Part shown: positions 51,341-59,735 of the stretch, one piece after another | How positions within the stretch are numbered: the stretch's first letter is position 1 | Layout of the letters: the number at the start of each line of letters is the position of its first letter | NCBI RefSeq assembly: GCF_001586255.1 | Contig: NZ_CP014544.1 | Location: 3,566,501 to 3,630,500, forward strand | Length of the DNA: 64,000 nt | From: Zhongshania aliphaticivorans | GTDB lineage: Bacteria > Pseudomonadota > Gammaproteobacteria > Pseudomonadales > Spongiibacteraceae | Direction of reading: 5' to 3' | Notes under the pieces: generated by a model | Told to the model about the DNA's origin: nothing | Seen by the model: only the letters and a program-made list of their open reading frames with translations | Database searches by the model: none | Program-made: the position numbers and the translations under genes

Positions 51341-54300
51341 TCAAACTTGCCTCACCAGATGCTTGACGAAGTAGGCGCGCCAAATTTTCAAAATCAAACT
51401 CGCTTAAAAACTCTTCTGCTTCTTCAACAAAACCAAGGCACTCTGGCCGATTACGGCGCAGTTGGCCTAGCAGTTCTCGAGTTCCTGTCACGTCGCCTAG
51501 GTCTACCGCCATTAACAACTCCTGCAAATCGCAATCGGGGGGCAATACCACGCTCGAGCGCGGTGCCTCCACATCCGGCACAATCACGTCAGCGGTGTTG
51601 ACAAGGGCCTCGCTTCCGCAGGTACTTGCAACGACTTTTAATAGATCATCAATGCCAATGGGCTTGGGTAAAAACCCATCACAACCCACCTCGACGGCCT
51701 CGGCCATCATGTCTTCGTCGGTTGTAGCCGAAGCCATGATGATCGACACCCCCGTCATTTTAAGTTCTTGTTTAATAATCCGAGTCGCCTCCATGCCATC
51801 CATTTCAGGCATGCGCAGATCCATCAACACCAATTGCGCGGTGCGCTCTTTTAACAGCGCGATTACCTCAAGGCCATTAGCGGCCTCGCGGATGTCGTCG
51901 CTGACATCTTCGAGCATGCCGAGTAAAACATGACGGTTCACTGCGACATCATCAGCGACAATGATTGCGGGGTTATCGGCCACTTTCGCCAATACATCTG
52001 GTTCAGGTTCTGCAGTAAGCTCGATTTTTTCGCCCGGCTCACTGGCTTTAGGCACATCGAGTAGTGGGATATCAAAATAGAAACAGCTGCCCTTGCCGAA
52101 CTCGCTACTGAGATTTAAATTGCCGCCCATTGCCTCAACCAGGCGACGACAAATGGCCAAGCCCAAGCCCGTGCCTTTGCCGTCTTGGGGGTTTACTTGC
52201 CGGAAAGGCTCAAAGACGTCCCGCAGTTTCTCGTCGGGAATCCCCATGCCACTATCCCGCACACTGAATAGTAATATGTGACGATCCAGATCAACGTCGA
52301 GCTTGAGCTCAACCCGACCCTTAGCCGTAAATTTAACGGCATTATCAAGCAAATTAACCAGCACCTGACGCAATTTAACTTCGTCGGCTTGCACTATATG
52401 TGGGACGTCGGCCGCGACATTCACGACAAAGTCCAGGCCCTTTGATTTAGCGCGATGGCCGACAATATCACTGACACTGGACACAATTTCGCTCAAGTCA
52501 TTGGCGCGGTGAACAATATCAATATTACCGCTTTCAATTTTGGCCAAATCCAACACGTCGTTAATTAAGGTCAGCAGATGTTTGCCGCAACTTTCAATAG
52601 CCCGCAAATATTCTTGACTGCCACTGGGCACACCGGCGTCCCGCTGCAATAACTGGGCATAGCCCAAAACACCATTTAAGGGGGTGCGCAATTCATGACT
52701 AACACTCGACAAAAACTGGCTCTTGGCATGCAGGGCATCCTCTGCCGCTATACGCGCGTTCACCAGCTCTTGCTCTATGCGCTTGCGATCAGTGACATCG
52801 GTCATAATACCCATCGCGCGGATCGGCTTATCGTTGGCATCGTTTTCTACTACATCGCCACGGCTGTATATCCAGTGATCGTTGCCTGAACGATCTTTAA
52901 CCCGAAATTCGACACTATTCCCCGTTGCCAAGCCCAGCCAACTGTCCACCGCCGAGGCAATAATTTGCATATCGTCATCATTAGCAATATTTTGAAATGC
53001 ACCAACGGGATAAGGTTTAGCGGGCACGTCGTAACCCAGCATGCGGAAAAAACTCTCACCCACCGTAACCAAACCGGTCTGCAAATCTAAATCCCAAAGA
53101 TGGTTATGTGCGGCGTCGAGGGCGAGCTGAAAACGCCGCTCGCTCAGTTTTAAAGCACGCTCGGTCTGAGTGCGTTTTTCCACCATAAAATTAGCTTCTT
53201 CAGCTAATTTTTGAAACTCAGCAAAGGGCAGGCGGTTAACATCAATCGCCGTTGAACGCTTACTCGCATCGGCAAAAAACTGTTGAAAAATGGTAAAACC
53301 CGACTTACTTCGACGCGCCAACCAACGTGCCGTCAAGGTTGAGAACACCATTAGGGCAAACGCAATTATCACAATAAATTGAATATGCTCTTTTACGCGC
53401 AGCTGCAACGCGGCATGCTCTTGTCCCAGCTTAATATTCAGCTCGTCTAAGAACACCCCTGAACCCAAAGTCCAGCCCCAGGGCTCAAAGCGGCGAATAT
53501 AGGAGATCACTGGCTTATTCTCGCCATTTTGGTCAAGCCAACTCAGTTCGGTGAATAGACTGCTGTCAGCGCCACTGACTTGCGTGCTCTTTTGCACGAT
53601 ATTCGGCATCAGCGCTCCGACACTGGCTGGATCATAGGCATTTACCAGCTGCCGCCCGTCGTTGTCGACCACAAACATAATGGAGTTGTCAGGATCGATG
53701 GGCACCGCCGCAATTCGCTCAACGACTTCGCGCTTCAAGCGACTCACTTCGTCGCGCAGATAAACACTGGCCCCCATATAGAGATCGAGAGGTTTGTAGT
53801 AGTAAACAAAGCTAAAATTACGCTCTGTTGCGCGATTTTTGCTGTCAGTAAAACGGTATTCTAAAAAATCGTAATTTTTGTCTTTAATCGAATCCCTAAT
53901 CTGACTAGAAAATGCATTCAGTGCGTCGCGATCTGATATTCGCTGACTGCCTTGGGGATACTTCGGCGCCAAAATTGACTTACCCGCGCCATCAAACAGA
54001 AAGAAAAAACCTTTGTTATCGAGAAAGCTCAGGGAGCTCATGGTTGCCCGCAACCGGCTAATTTGCGCCGCGCGGCTCTCGCCGACAAACTCCTTGCGAG
54101 TGGTTTCGATTAACGACAAACCCACCGCAACCTGCTGACGCAGATCGTTGTACAGCTGGCGATTAAGCTGGGTACGTTTAAATTCTAGGTACTCCATCGC
54201 CTTATCGACTTCGCGACGCAGAAGCTCGCGGCGCGACTCGATATAGCTATCACGCCAGGCCTCACTCTGCTGGGTATAGCGCTCGTACTCCTTGGCAATC

Positions 54301-54389
54301 CAGATGTAGCCGAGAATCGCCAAGGGAATCGCTGATAAAGCGACTAGGCTTATGAGATATATCTGTACTAAACTGCGCTTAGTACGCAT
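51330..54389 (-). CDS. Hybrid sensor kinase with double-Cache periplasmic domain
   Basis: A 1019-residue membrane kinase. Order: transmembrane helix (about 10-30), a periplasmic double-Cache ligand domain (about 50-325, with FFFLFDGAGKSILAPKYPQG and PWGWTLGSGVFLDEL), a second helix (about 338-358), a PAS domain (about 415-535), HisKA with SVSHELRTPLNG, HATPase_c (NLLDNAVKFT, GTGLGLAIC), a receiver (LVLMDLRMPEMDG) and a C-terminal helical tail (about 930-1019). The Cache domain probably binds a small organic acid or similar nutrient. ATG 54389 has AAGGG upstream; TTG 54395 is rejected. The gene is divergent from the FixJ-like regulator. Confidence 0.9.
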   Translation of the reverse strand: MRTKRSLVQIYLISLVALSAIPLAILGYIWIAKEYERYTQQSEAWRDSYIESRRELLRREVDKAMEYLEFKRTQLNRQLYNDLRQQVAVGLSLIETTRKEFVGESRAAQISRLRATMSSLSFLDNKGFFFLFDGAGKSILAPKYPQGSQRISDRDALNAFSSQIRDSIKDKNYDFLEYRFTDSKNRATERNFSFVYYYKPLDLYMGASVYLRDEVSRLKREVVERIAAVPIDPDNSIMFVVDNDGRQLVNAYDPASVGALMPNIVQKSTQVSGADSSLFTELSWLDQNGENKPVISYIRRFEPWGWTLGSGVFLDELNIKLGQEHAALQLRVKEHIQFIVIIAFALMVFSTLTARWLARRSKSGFTIFQQFFADASKRSTAIDVNRLPFAEFQKLAEEANFMVEKRTQTERALKLSERRFQLALDAAHNHLWDLDLQTGLVTVGESFFRMLGYDVPAKPYPVGAFQNIANDDDMQIIASAVDSWLGLATGNSVEFRVKDRSGNDHWIYSRGDVVENDANDKPIRAMGIMTDVTDRKRIEQELVNARIAAEDALHAKSQFLSSVSHELRTPLNGVLGYAQLLQRDAGVPSGSQEYLRAIESCGKHLLTLINDVLDLAKIESGNIDIVHRANDLSEIVSSVSDIVGHRAKSKGLDFVVNVAADVPHIVQADEVKLRQVLVNLLDNAVKFTAKGRVELKLDVDLDRHILLFSVRDSGMGIPDEKLRDVFEPFRQVNPQDGKGTGLGLAICRRLVEAMGGNLNLSSEFGKGSCFYFDIPLLDVPKASEPGEKIELTAEPEPDVLAKVADNPAIIVADDVAVNRHVLLGMLEDVSDDIREAANGLEVIALLKERTAQLVLMDLRMPEMDGMEATRIIKQELKMTGVSIIMASATTDEDMMAEAVEVGCDGFLPKPIGIDDLLKVVASTCGSEALVNTADVIVPDVEAPRSSVVLPPDCDLQELLMAVDLGDVTGTRELLGQLRRNRPECLGFVEEAEEFLSEFDFENLARLLRQASGEASLNGA

Positions 54390-54522
54390 GCGCAACCCTT
54401 GTTGTTATATAGCGAACGCAAGTGTTTCTTGCGATTTATTGAGACGAAAGCTTATCCAGTCTTAACACTTATCGCCAGTACCATTCACCTAAAACGTGAA
54501 TACATTAATTAAGCACAGCAAT

Positions 54523-54550
54523 AGCTTAGGATTTCATGATAGCCTAAGCT
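54523..54550. promoter_or_regulatory. Inverted repeat upstream of the FixJ-like regulator gene
   Basis: AGCTTAGG (54523-54530) and CCTAAGCT (54543-54550) form an 8-bp perfect dyad with a 12-bp centre, 32 bp upstream of the regulator start, in the divergent control region. It is a candidate operator for the regulator itself. Confidence 0.4.
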
Positions 54551-54582
54551 CACGATAATACGGTAACCGCCAGGACGGAATC

Positions 54583-55200
54583 ATGACAGCAGAAGCCACG
54601 GTATACCTCGTTGAAGACGACGACGCGGTAAGAGATTCACTACAAATGGTGCTGGAATCGGTCGGCCACAAGGTCGCCAGCTATTCACGGGCCGATGCCT
54701 TTTTAGAAGACTACAGCGTTGATATGGCTGGCTGTATGGTACTGGATATTCGCATGCCAGGCATGAATGGCATGGAGTTACAGCGCCAACTCAATGCCCG
54801 CAACTCTATTTTGCCCATTATTTTTGTCACCGGCCACGGCGATGTCCCCATGGCAGTTGATGCGATGCAACGCGGCGCCGTCGATTTTGTACAAAAGCCG
54901 TATCGCGAAGAAGAACTGCTCGGCAAGATTCAACAAGCCATTACCGCCGACATTGAAAATCGTGCAGATCTTGAAGAAAAGCACAAAATTCGCGCCAAAT
55001 TGACCGATTTAACTCCACGTGAAACCCAGGTTATGGAGCTGATGATTGAAGGCAAGGCGAATAAAGTCATCGCCTACGACCTCGACATTAGCCAGCGCAC
55101 GGTCGAAATCCACCGCGCCCGCGTTATGGAGAAAATGGGCGTGCGCTCATTGGCCCACCTCGTCCGCATGGTAATGGCAGCAGAAGAGAACAACAGCTAG
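54583..55200 (+). CDS. FixJ/StyR-type two-component response regulator
   Basis: A 205-residue regulator with a receiver domain (about 5-120; phospho-Asp55 in MVLDIRMPG, conserved Lys in QKPY) and a LuxR/FixJ helix-turn-helix (about 138-200: LTPRETQVMELMIEGKANKVIAYDLDISQRTVEIHRARVMEKMG). The sequence is closest to FixJ, TtrR and StyR types. It is divergent from the two kinase genes and is their likely output; target genes are not shown. A dyad lies upstream. Its stop overlaps the convergent yqcC by 4 bp. Confidence 0.92.
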   Translation: MTAEATVYLVEDDDAVRDSLQMVLESVGHKVASYSRADAFLEDYSVDMAGCMVLDIRMPGMNGMELQRQLNARNSILPIIFVTGHGDVPMAVDAMQRGAVDFVQKPYREEELLGKIQQAITADIENRADLEEKHKIRAKLTDLTPRETQVMELMIEGKANKVIAYDLDISQRTVEIHRARVMEKMGVRSLAHLVRMVMAAEENNS

Positions 55201-55523
55201 CGCTTGCCGCCAAGCAGCTCGTCCATCCGCACCAACGCGTTCAGCAGCCCAGCCACCGGCAGCTGTTGACCGCGAAAATATTCCTGCGCCATTGGCGTAA
55301 TTCCGCATGCATTTGGCAGCGCCTGCTGCTCCGCCACGAGAAAATGCATCTTGGGAATAAAGACAAACTGCAACCACTGGGCAAAACTCAGCGTATCCAC
55401 CGCAAACGGCTGCTCACTGCGCAATGCCTGCGGCGCAGGTGCAACGGCATCCCAACAGCCGATTTGACGCATCTCCGCTTCAATATCAATTAACACTTCC
55501 GCAACTTGGTGGTAATGGCTCAT
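55197..55523 (-). CDS. YqcC-family protein
   Basis: A 108-residue protein matching the YqcC family (helical): VAEVLIDIEAEMRQIGCWDA and FAQWLQFVFIPKMHFLVAEQQALPNACGI with MAQEYFRGQ are diagnostic stretches. Function is unknown; in many gammaproteobacteria it is encoded beside truC. Here it follows dinG by 5 nt, so it is probably cotranscribed with it. ATG 55523 is used; GTG 55526 immediately precedes it. Confidence 0.82.
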   Translation of the reverse strand: MSHYHQVAEVLIDIEAEMRQIGCWDAVAPAPQALRSEQPFAVDTLSFAQWLQFVFIPKMHFLVAEQQALPNACGITPMAQEYFRGQQLPVAGLLNALVRMDELLGGKR

Positions 55524-55528
55524 CACGC

Positions 55529-57652
55529 CTACTCGATAATTTGGCGGTAAGGTGGCATAGAGGCTAACATTTTGCGACCGTAGTGGCGGCTCACCATTCG
55601 TCGATCAAGAATAGTAATGCGGCCCGTGTCGGCTTCATTGCGCAGCAGTCGGCCACTGGCTTGAATCAAACGCACCGCGGCGTCTGGCACGGTGATATCC
55701 ATAAAGGGATTGCCCTTGTTGCGGCTGATCCACTCAGCCAGGGCCTCTTCAACCGGGTCTTCTGGCACGGCAAACGGAATTTTGGCAATCACCACATGAC
55801 TACAGTATTTACCAGGCAAATCAACGCCCTCGGCAAAGCTGGCCAGCCCAAAGATCACACTGCCTCTGCCCTCATCCAAGCACTCGCGATGGCGGCTGAG
55901 AATTTCGTGTTTGGGTAAATCGTCCTGCGCGAGAATGCGCCCCTGCCACTCGGCCGACACGCCCTCTCGCACCGCGCGCAACTGTTTCCGGGAGGAGAAC
56001 AACACCAAGCTCCCCGCATCAGCATCTAATAAGGTCGGCAACATCTCGATGATGGCGGCGGTATGCGCTTCGGCATTACCGGCATCGCAATCCATGGCCG
56101 GAATATACAATTCCGCCGCTTCCGCGTGACGGAAGGGACTGGGCACCACTTCAAAGCTCGCGTCTGTATCTAAACCCGCGCGCATACTAAAGCGATCGAA
56201 ACTGCCTAGCGCAGTCAGCGTAGCTGAGGTCAGCACGGCGCCGTAGCAGCGCGACCACAAGGCCGATTTAAGCGCATTGGCCGCGAGTATCGGGCTGGCG
56301 TTTAGCTCAACATCAAATAGCCCCTGCCCGGCTTCTACTAGCGCCATCCACCGGGCATTAGGCGGTTTTTCCTTGGTCGCGTCGCTGGCATAAGATCGCC
56401 ACAGCGCCGCAGCCGATTCGGCCCGAAAACGCGCCATCGACACCGTGGTTAACCACTGTTCGTTAGCCTCACGGTTACCGCTCAGCTCATTATTGTCCAT
56501 GCCGTCTTGCAGACTATCGATGATTTTCTCGGACTGCTTAATGACCTCGCTAAAACCCGCCAACAAGCTTTTGGCGTGCTCCGTCAAAATAGCGGGCACT
56601 ATGCCGTCAGCAAAGCGCACACTTTTTATACCTTGGCGCTCCTGCGCACCGTCAAGTAAGTCTTCCAAGACGGGCCGCAACGGAATAAGCCCCCGCCGCA
56701 CCGCAATTAATTGGCTCAGCAAGCTTTCTAGTTCACTGCGGATATTATTATCCATGACCGGCAGCGCAATCATGGCGCTCAGCGCCCGCTCTATTTGCTC
56801 CATCCACCGCTCGGTGGCCGCCAGCCGGAAGTTAGCGCTAAAGTGATTAATCACTTTGTCGGGCAGGTGGTGCGCCTCGTCAAAGACGTAAATGCACTCC
56901 TCCGGCGGCGGCAGTATTGCGCCACCGCCCAACGCTAGGTCGGCGAGCACCAGATCGTGATTGGCCACAATCACGTCAGCCTGGGTCAAAGATTCACGGG
57001 CCTTAAAGAAACTGCATTGTTTGACGTGGCTACAGCGTCGGCCAGTGCACTGGGCGTGGTCAGTGGTGACTCGCGCCCATTTATCATCGGCGATGACGGT
57101 CTTCCAATCATCTCGGTCACCCGCCCATTTGCCGGTGGCCATCTGCTTGGCAAAATCAGTGTACAGCGACAAACTCTCCGCATCTGGTGCGGCCATATGC
57201 TCGTCAATATACAAGGGCAGCACTTTGGCATCCGCGCCAGACAGCAATTGATCTAGCTTAGACAAACAAATATAGCGGCGACGCCCCTTAGACAGGCTAA
57301 TGGAGAAGTGCAGACCACTATTGGTCAGCACATCTGGGAGGTCGCGGTAGATAATTTGTTCTTGCAGAGCCACGGTGGCGGTGGAGATCACCAAGGTTTT
57401 ATCGCAGGCCTTAGCGATAGGCACCGCCGCGAGGGCGTAGGCCAAGGTTTTTCCGGTACCAGTGCCCGCCTCAATTACACAGAGATGGTCGCCACCGCCG
57501 CGCTGGTGTTCCTGATTGCGCTTAATGCCACCCAAGGTTCGGGCGATATGGGCAATCATTAGCCGCTGCCCGTAGCGGGCTTTGAGGTTTTTTACATCCA
57601 AAAACTGCCGATACGCTTCCTGAATGGTCTTTTTCAGCTCGTCGGTGAGCAC
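55529..57652 (-). CDS. dinG: DinG-type ATP-dependent DNA helicase
   Basis: A 707-residue superfamily 2 XPD/DinG helicase that unwinds DNA 5' to 3', including R-loops and branched DNA. Walker A is EAGTGTGKT (61-69) and the DEAH box is VFDEAHH (about 256-262). Four cysteines (C129, C202, C207, C213) are positioned to bind the 4Fe-4S cluster typical of this group. C-terminal helicase motifs include GLASFAEGVDLPG and QASGRLLRN. The start is GTG 57652, directly after the acyltransferase gene's TAG, implying translational coupling. Confidence 0.92.
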   Translation of the reverse strand: MLTDELKKTIQEAYRQFLDVKNLKARYGQRLMIAHIARTLGGIKRNQEHQRGGGDHLCVIEAGTGTGKTLAYALAAVPIAKACDKTLVISTATVALQEQIIYRDLPDVLTNSGLHFSISLSKGRRRYICLSKLDQLLSGADAKVLPLYIDEHMAAPDAESLSLYTDFAKQMATGKWAGDRDDWKTVIADDKWARVTTDHAQCTGRRCSHVKQCSFFKARESLTQADVIVANHDLVLADLALGGGAILPPPEECIYVFDEAHHLPDKVINHFSANFRLAATERWMEQIERALSAMIALPVMDNNIRSELESLLSQLIAVRRGLIPLRPVLEDLLDGAQERQGIKSVRFADGIVPAILTEHAKSLLAGFSEVIKQSEKIIDSLQDGMDNNELSGNREANEQWLTTVSMARFRAESAAALWRSYASDATKEKPPNARWMALVEAGQGLFDVELNASPILAANALKSALWSRCYGAVLTSATLTALGSFDRFSMRAGLDTDASFEVVPSPFRHAEAAELYIPAMDCDAGNAEAHTAAIIEMLPTLLDADAGSLVLFSSRKQLRAVREGVSAEWQGRILAQDDLPKHEILSRHRECLDEGRGSVIFGLASFAEGVDLPGKYCSHVVIAKIPFAVPEDPVEEALAEWISRNKGNPFMDITVPDAAVRLIQASGRLLRNEADTGRITILDRRMVSRHYGRKMLASMPPYRQIIE

Positions 57653-58819
57653 CTATACCGCCTTGTCAACAATCCGCAGATCCGCGCTACGCAATTGGTT
57701 TTTAACAGGGTTGGCGTAAATTTCCATGGCCTTTTCGCGATACTCGGCCGACATCTGGCTAAAACGCCGATCAAAGGCGACATGATCGGCTTGGGTGAGC
57801 TTTGGCACACGCGCTAAACTCATCCACTTGTCATCATTATAAATCCGCTGATACGCGATAATATTGCTTGGGTGCAGGCGATACTGATCAATAATAATTT
57901 CATCCAATGCCGCCGCGACCTCGGCGGCATCACTAAACTCGCCCTTTAATGGCGCGCCGAAGGCAACATGAACATTGCCTTTGTCGCCCACAATCCCCGA
58001 GGCAATGCTCTTTAAATCTTCATGCTCAGCCTTTTGATAGGCGCCATCGCGCGCGATATGCACCAACTCTTGAGCTTTGGCGGCATCCAGCGGATCCCAC
58101 TCGTAGGAAATAGACACCGGCACGATATTGAGTTTATTAACGTAGTCAGAAAAACACTCATCAGGCTTATTCTGCGCCATGCCAATCATTTTGATAACGG
58201 CCGCCTCGGTGGCGTCGTTGCCATCTTTAGCGCGACCTTCACGCTGGGCAATCCAAATTGAACTGCGCTCTTCTAGCAGTGAAAAGCGAATATAACTGGC
58301 CAACTGGCGAAAAGCAGCCAACATCTGCCGAGGTCCACGAGCAGAGCGACGCACAATAAAGCTTTTATTCAGCCGCATTAAATCGGCGGCGAAAGGCTTG
58401 GAGAGCAAATTATCGCCAATCGCGATACGCACGGTATCGCGGTCATGATGATATAACGCGTAATTAACAAAGGCGGGGTCGAGGGCAATGTCGCGGTGAT
58501 TACTAATGTATAAATAGGCTTGGTCTGAATTGAGGTTATCTAGACCAGAAACTTGAAAGCTTGTGGTGCTGCCTTCAATCATGGCATCCATATAGCCTTT
58601 GACGACCCACTGAAAATCGGCAACATTGGCAATACCCTTCATCTCACGCCCTAAATACCAGCGTAACAGCGGTCGAACTAGCCATGGCAGGGCCTTGCTT
58701 AAGCACGGCATCCGCAAGCTGGCAATGATATTGAGCATCTCAGGATCAACCAATAGTTTCGCCAATACCGGCGCCACTTCGTCGTCGTGGTAGGGCCGTA
58801 TTTCAGCGAAGGTATCCAT
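57653..58819 (-). CDS. PlsB/PlsC-type acyltransferase
   Basis: A 388-residue acyltransferase of the glycerol-3-phosphate/lysophosphatidate superfamily. The catalytic motif is NHRDIALD (H-x4-D), with FIVRRSARGPRQMLAAFR following as the substrate-binding block and IWIAQREGRAKDG in place of the usual EGTR motif. Length and C-terminal part (SNIIAYQRIYNDDKW) differ from PlsB and standard PlsC, so it belongs to a less characterised subgroup. It probably acts on the inner membrane. Its stop abuts the dinG start. Confidence 0.82.
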   Translation of the reverse strand: MDTFAEIRPYHDDEVAPVLAKLLVDPEMLNIIASLRMPCLSKALPWLVRPLLRWYLGREMKGIANVADFQWVVKGYMDAMIEGSTTSFQVSGLDNLNSDQAYLYISNHRDIALDPAFVNYALYHHDRDTVRIAIGDNLLSKPFAADLMRLNKSFIVRRSARGPRQMLAAFRQLASYIRFSLLEERSSIWIAQREGRAKDGNDATEAAVIKMIGMAQNKPDECFSDYVNKLNIVPVSISYEWDPLDAAKAQELVHIARDGAYQKAEHEDLKSIASGIVGDKGNVHVAFGAPLKGEFSDAAEVAAALDEIIIDQYRLHPSNIIAYQRIYNDDKWMSLARVPKLTQADHVAFDRRFSQMSAEYREKAMEIYANPVKNQLRSADLRIVDKAV

Positions 58820-59117
58820 TGCTCTGTGCTCTCACAAATATAAAGGGGCGTACAATAAAGGATTCAGCCGCAGGCGTCATCTCCCCGCCGCCGCAAACTG
58901 GCAATTTGCCAAATCTTCTCACTAGGCAAGGCAATTTAAGAAGCAAATTGCAAAAACGGTAAGCCCCCACGCAAGAAAAAACATCACTAAAACCACTAAA
59001 TCATTAAAAATCAATTACTTAAAAATAAAAACACCCTTGGAATGCAAGTTGCTTTTACATATGCAACTTAGCAAACATCACGATCAAGGCATTCAGCATT
59101 AGCCCAAGGGAGGCGCC
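58820..59117. other. 298-bp AT-rich intergenic region with a dyad
   Basis: This is a divergent control region between the acyltransferase and isochorismatase-like genes. The right two-thirds are markedly A/T-rich (poly-A stretches near 58976-59030). AAGTTGC (59046-59052) and GCAACTT (59063-59069) form a 7-bp inverted repeat with a 10-nt centre. No gene is visible. Confidence 0.5.
59046..59069. promoter_or_regulatory. Candidate operator upstream of the isochorismatase-kinase operon
   Basis: AAGTTGC-N10-GCAACTT, a 7-bp dyad with a 17-bp centre-to-centre spacing of arms, lies 49 bp before the start codon of the isochorismatase-like gene in an AT-rich promoter-like stretch. Confidence 0.35.
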
Positions 59118-59714
59118 ATGAAAACCCCAACACGCACCGCATTGCTACTTATCGGCTTTCAAAACGATTACTTTGCCAACGAAGGTATTTTGCACTCGGT
59201 AATAGAAGAGTCCTCGCGGGTTAGCGGGGTGTTGCAAAATACCCTTACGTTACTTGAGGAATCAGCCGAGCAATTTGACCTTATTATATCGACTCCTATT
59301 CTGTTTACCGACGGCTATAGCGAATTAGTCGATCCTGTTGGCATACTCCGCACGATAAAAGATGTTGGCGCCTTTAAGGCGGGCCAATTCGGATCGAAAA
59401 CAATCCCTGAATTCGATGCCTACAAAGACGTTATCACCGAGATACCCGGTAAAAGGGGCTTAAACGCCTTTTCCAATACGCATTTAGAATCCCTACTACG
59501 GGAAAACGGCATTGAGCATCTCGTGCTTGCCGGCACCGTAACATCGATATGCATAGATTCGACGGGCCGCCACGCCGCCGATCTCGGCTTTAAAGTGACG
59601 ATTCTGTCGGACTGCACGTCGAGCCGAACAATTTTTGAACAGGATTTCTACTGCGAAAATGTGTTCCCTCTCTATGGCAGCGTCTGTAGTTCATCTACAC
59701 TGAAGGTGGCATAA
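59118..59714 (+). CDS. Degenerate isochorismatase-family protein
   Basis: A 198-residue isochorismatase-fold (cysteine hydrolase) protein. The nucleophile Cys145 (VTSICIDST) and Lys112 (GKRGLNAF) of the triad are present, but the first residue, normally Asp in a LLVIDMQNDF motif, is Gly13 here (LLLIGFQNDYF). Catalysis by the usual mechanism is therefore doubtful. The gene is followed after 21 nt by a triple-PAS hybrid kinase, so it may act as a binding or signalling partner (inference). GGGAGG precedes the ATG. Confidence 0.82.
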   Translation: MKTPTRTALLLIGFQNDYFANEGILHSVIEESSRVSGVLQNTLTLLEESAEQFDLIISTPILFTDGYSELVDPVGILRTIKDVGAFKAGQFGSKTIPEFDAYKDVITEIPGKRGLNAFSNTHLESLLRENGIEHLVLAGTVTSICIDSTGRHAADLGFKVTILSDCTSSRTIFEQDFYCENVFPLYGSVCSSSTLKVA

Positions 59715-59735
59715 AAGAAAATCAGAGGGCTGTAA

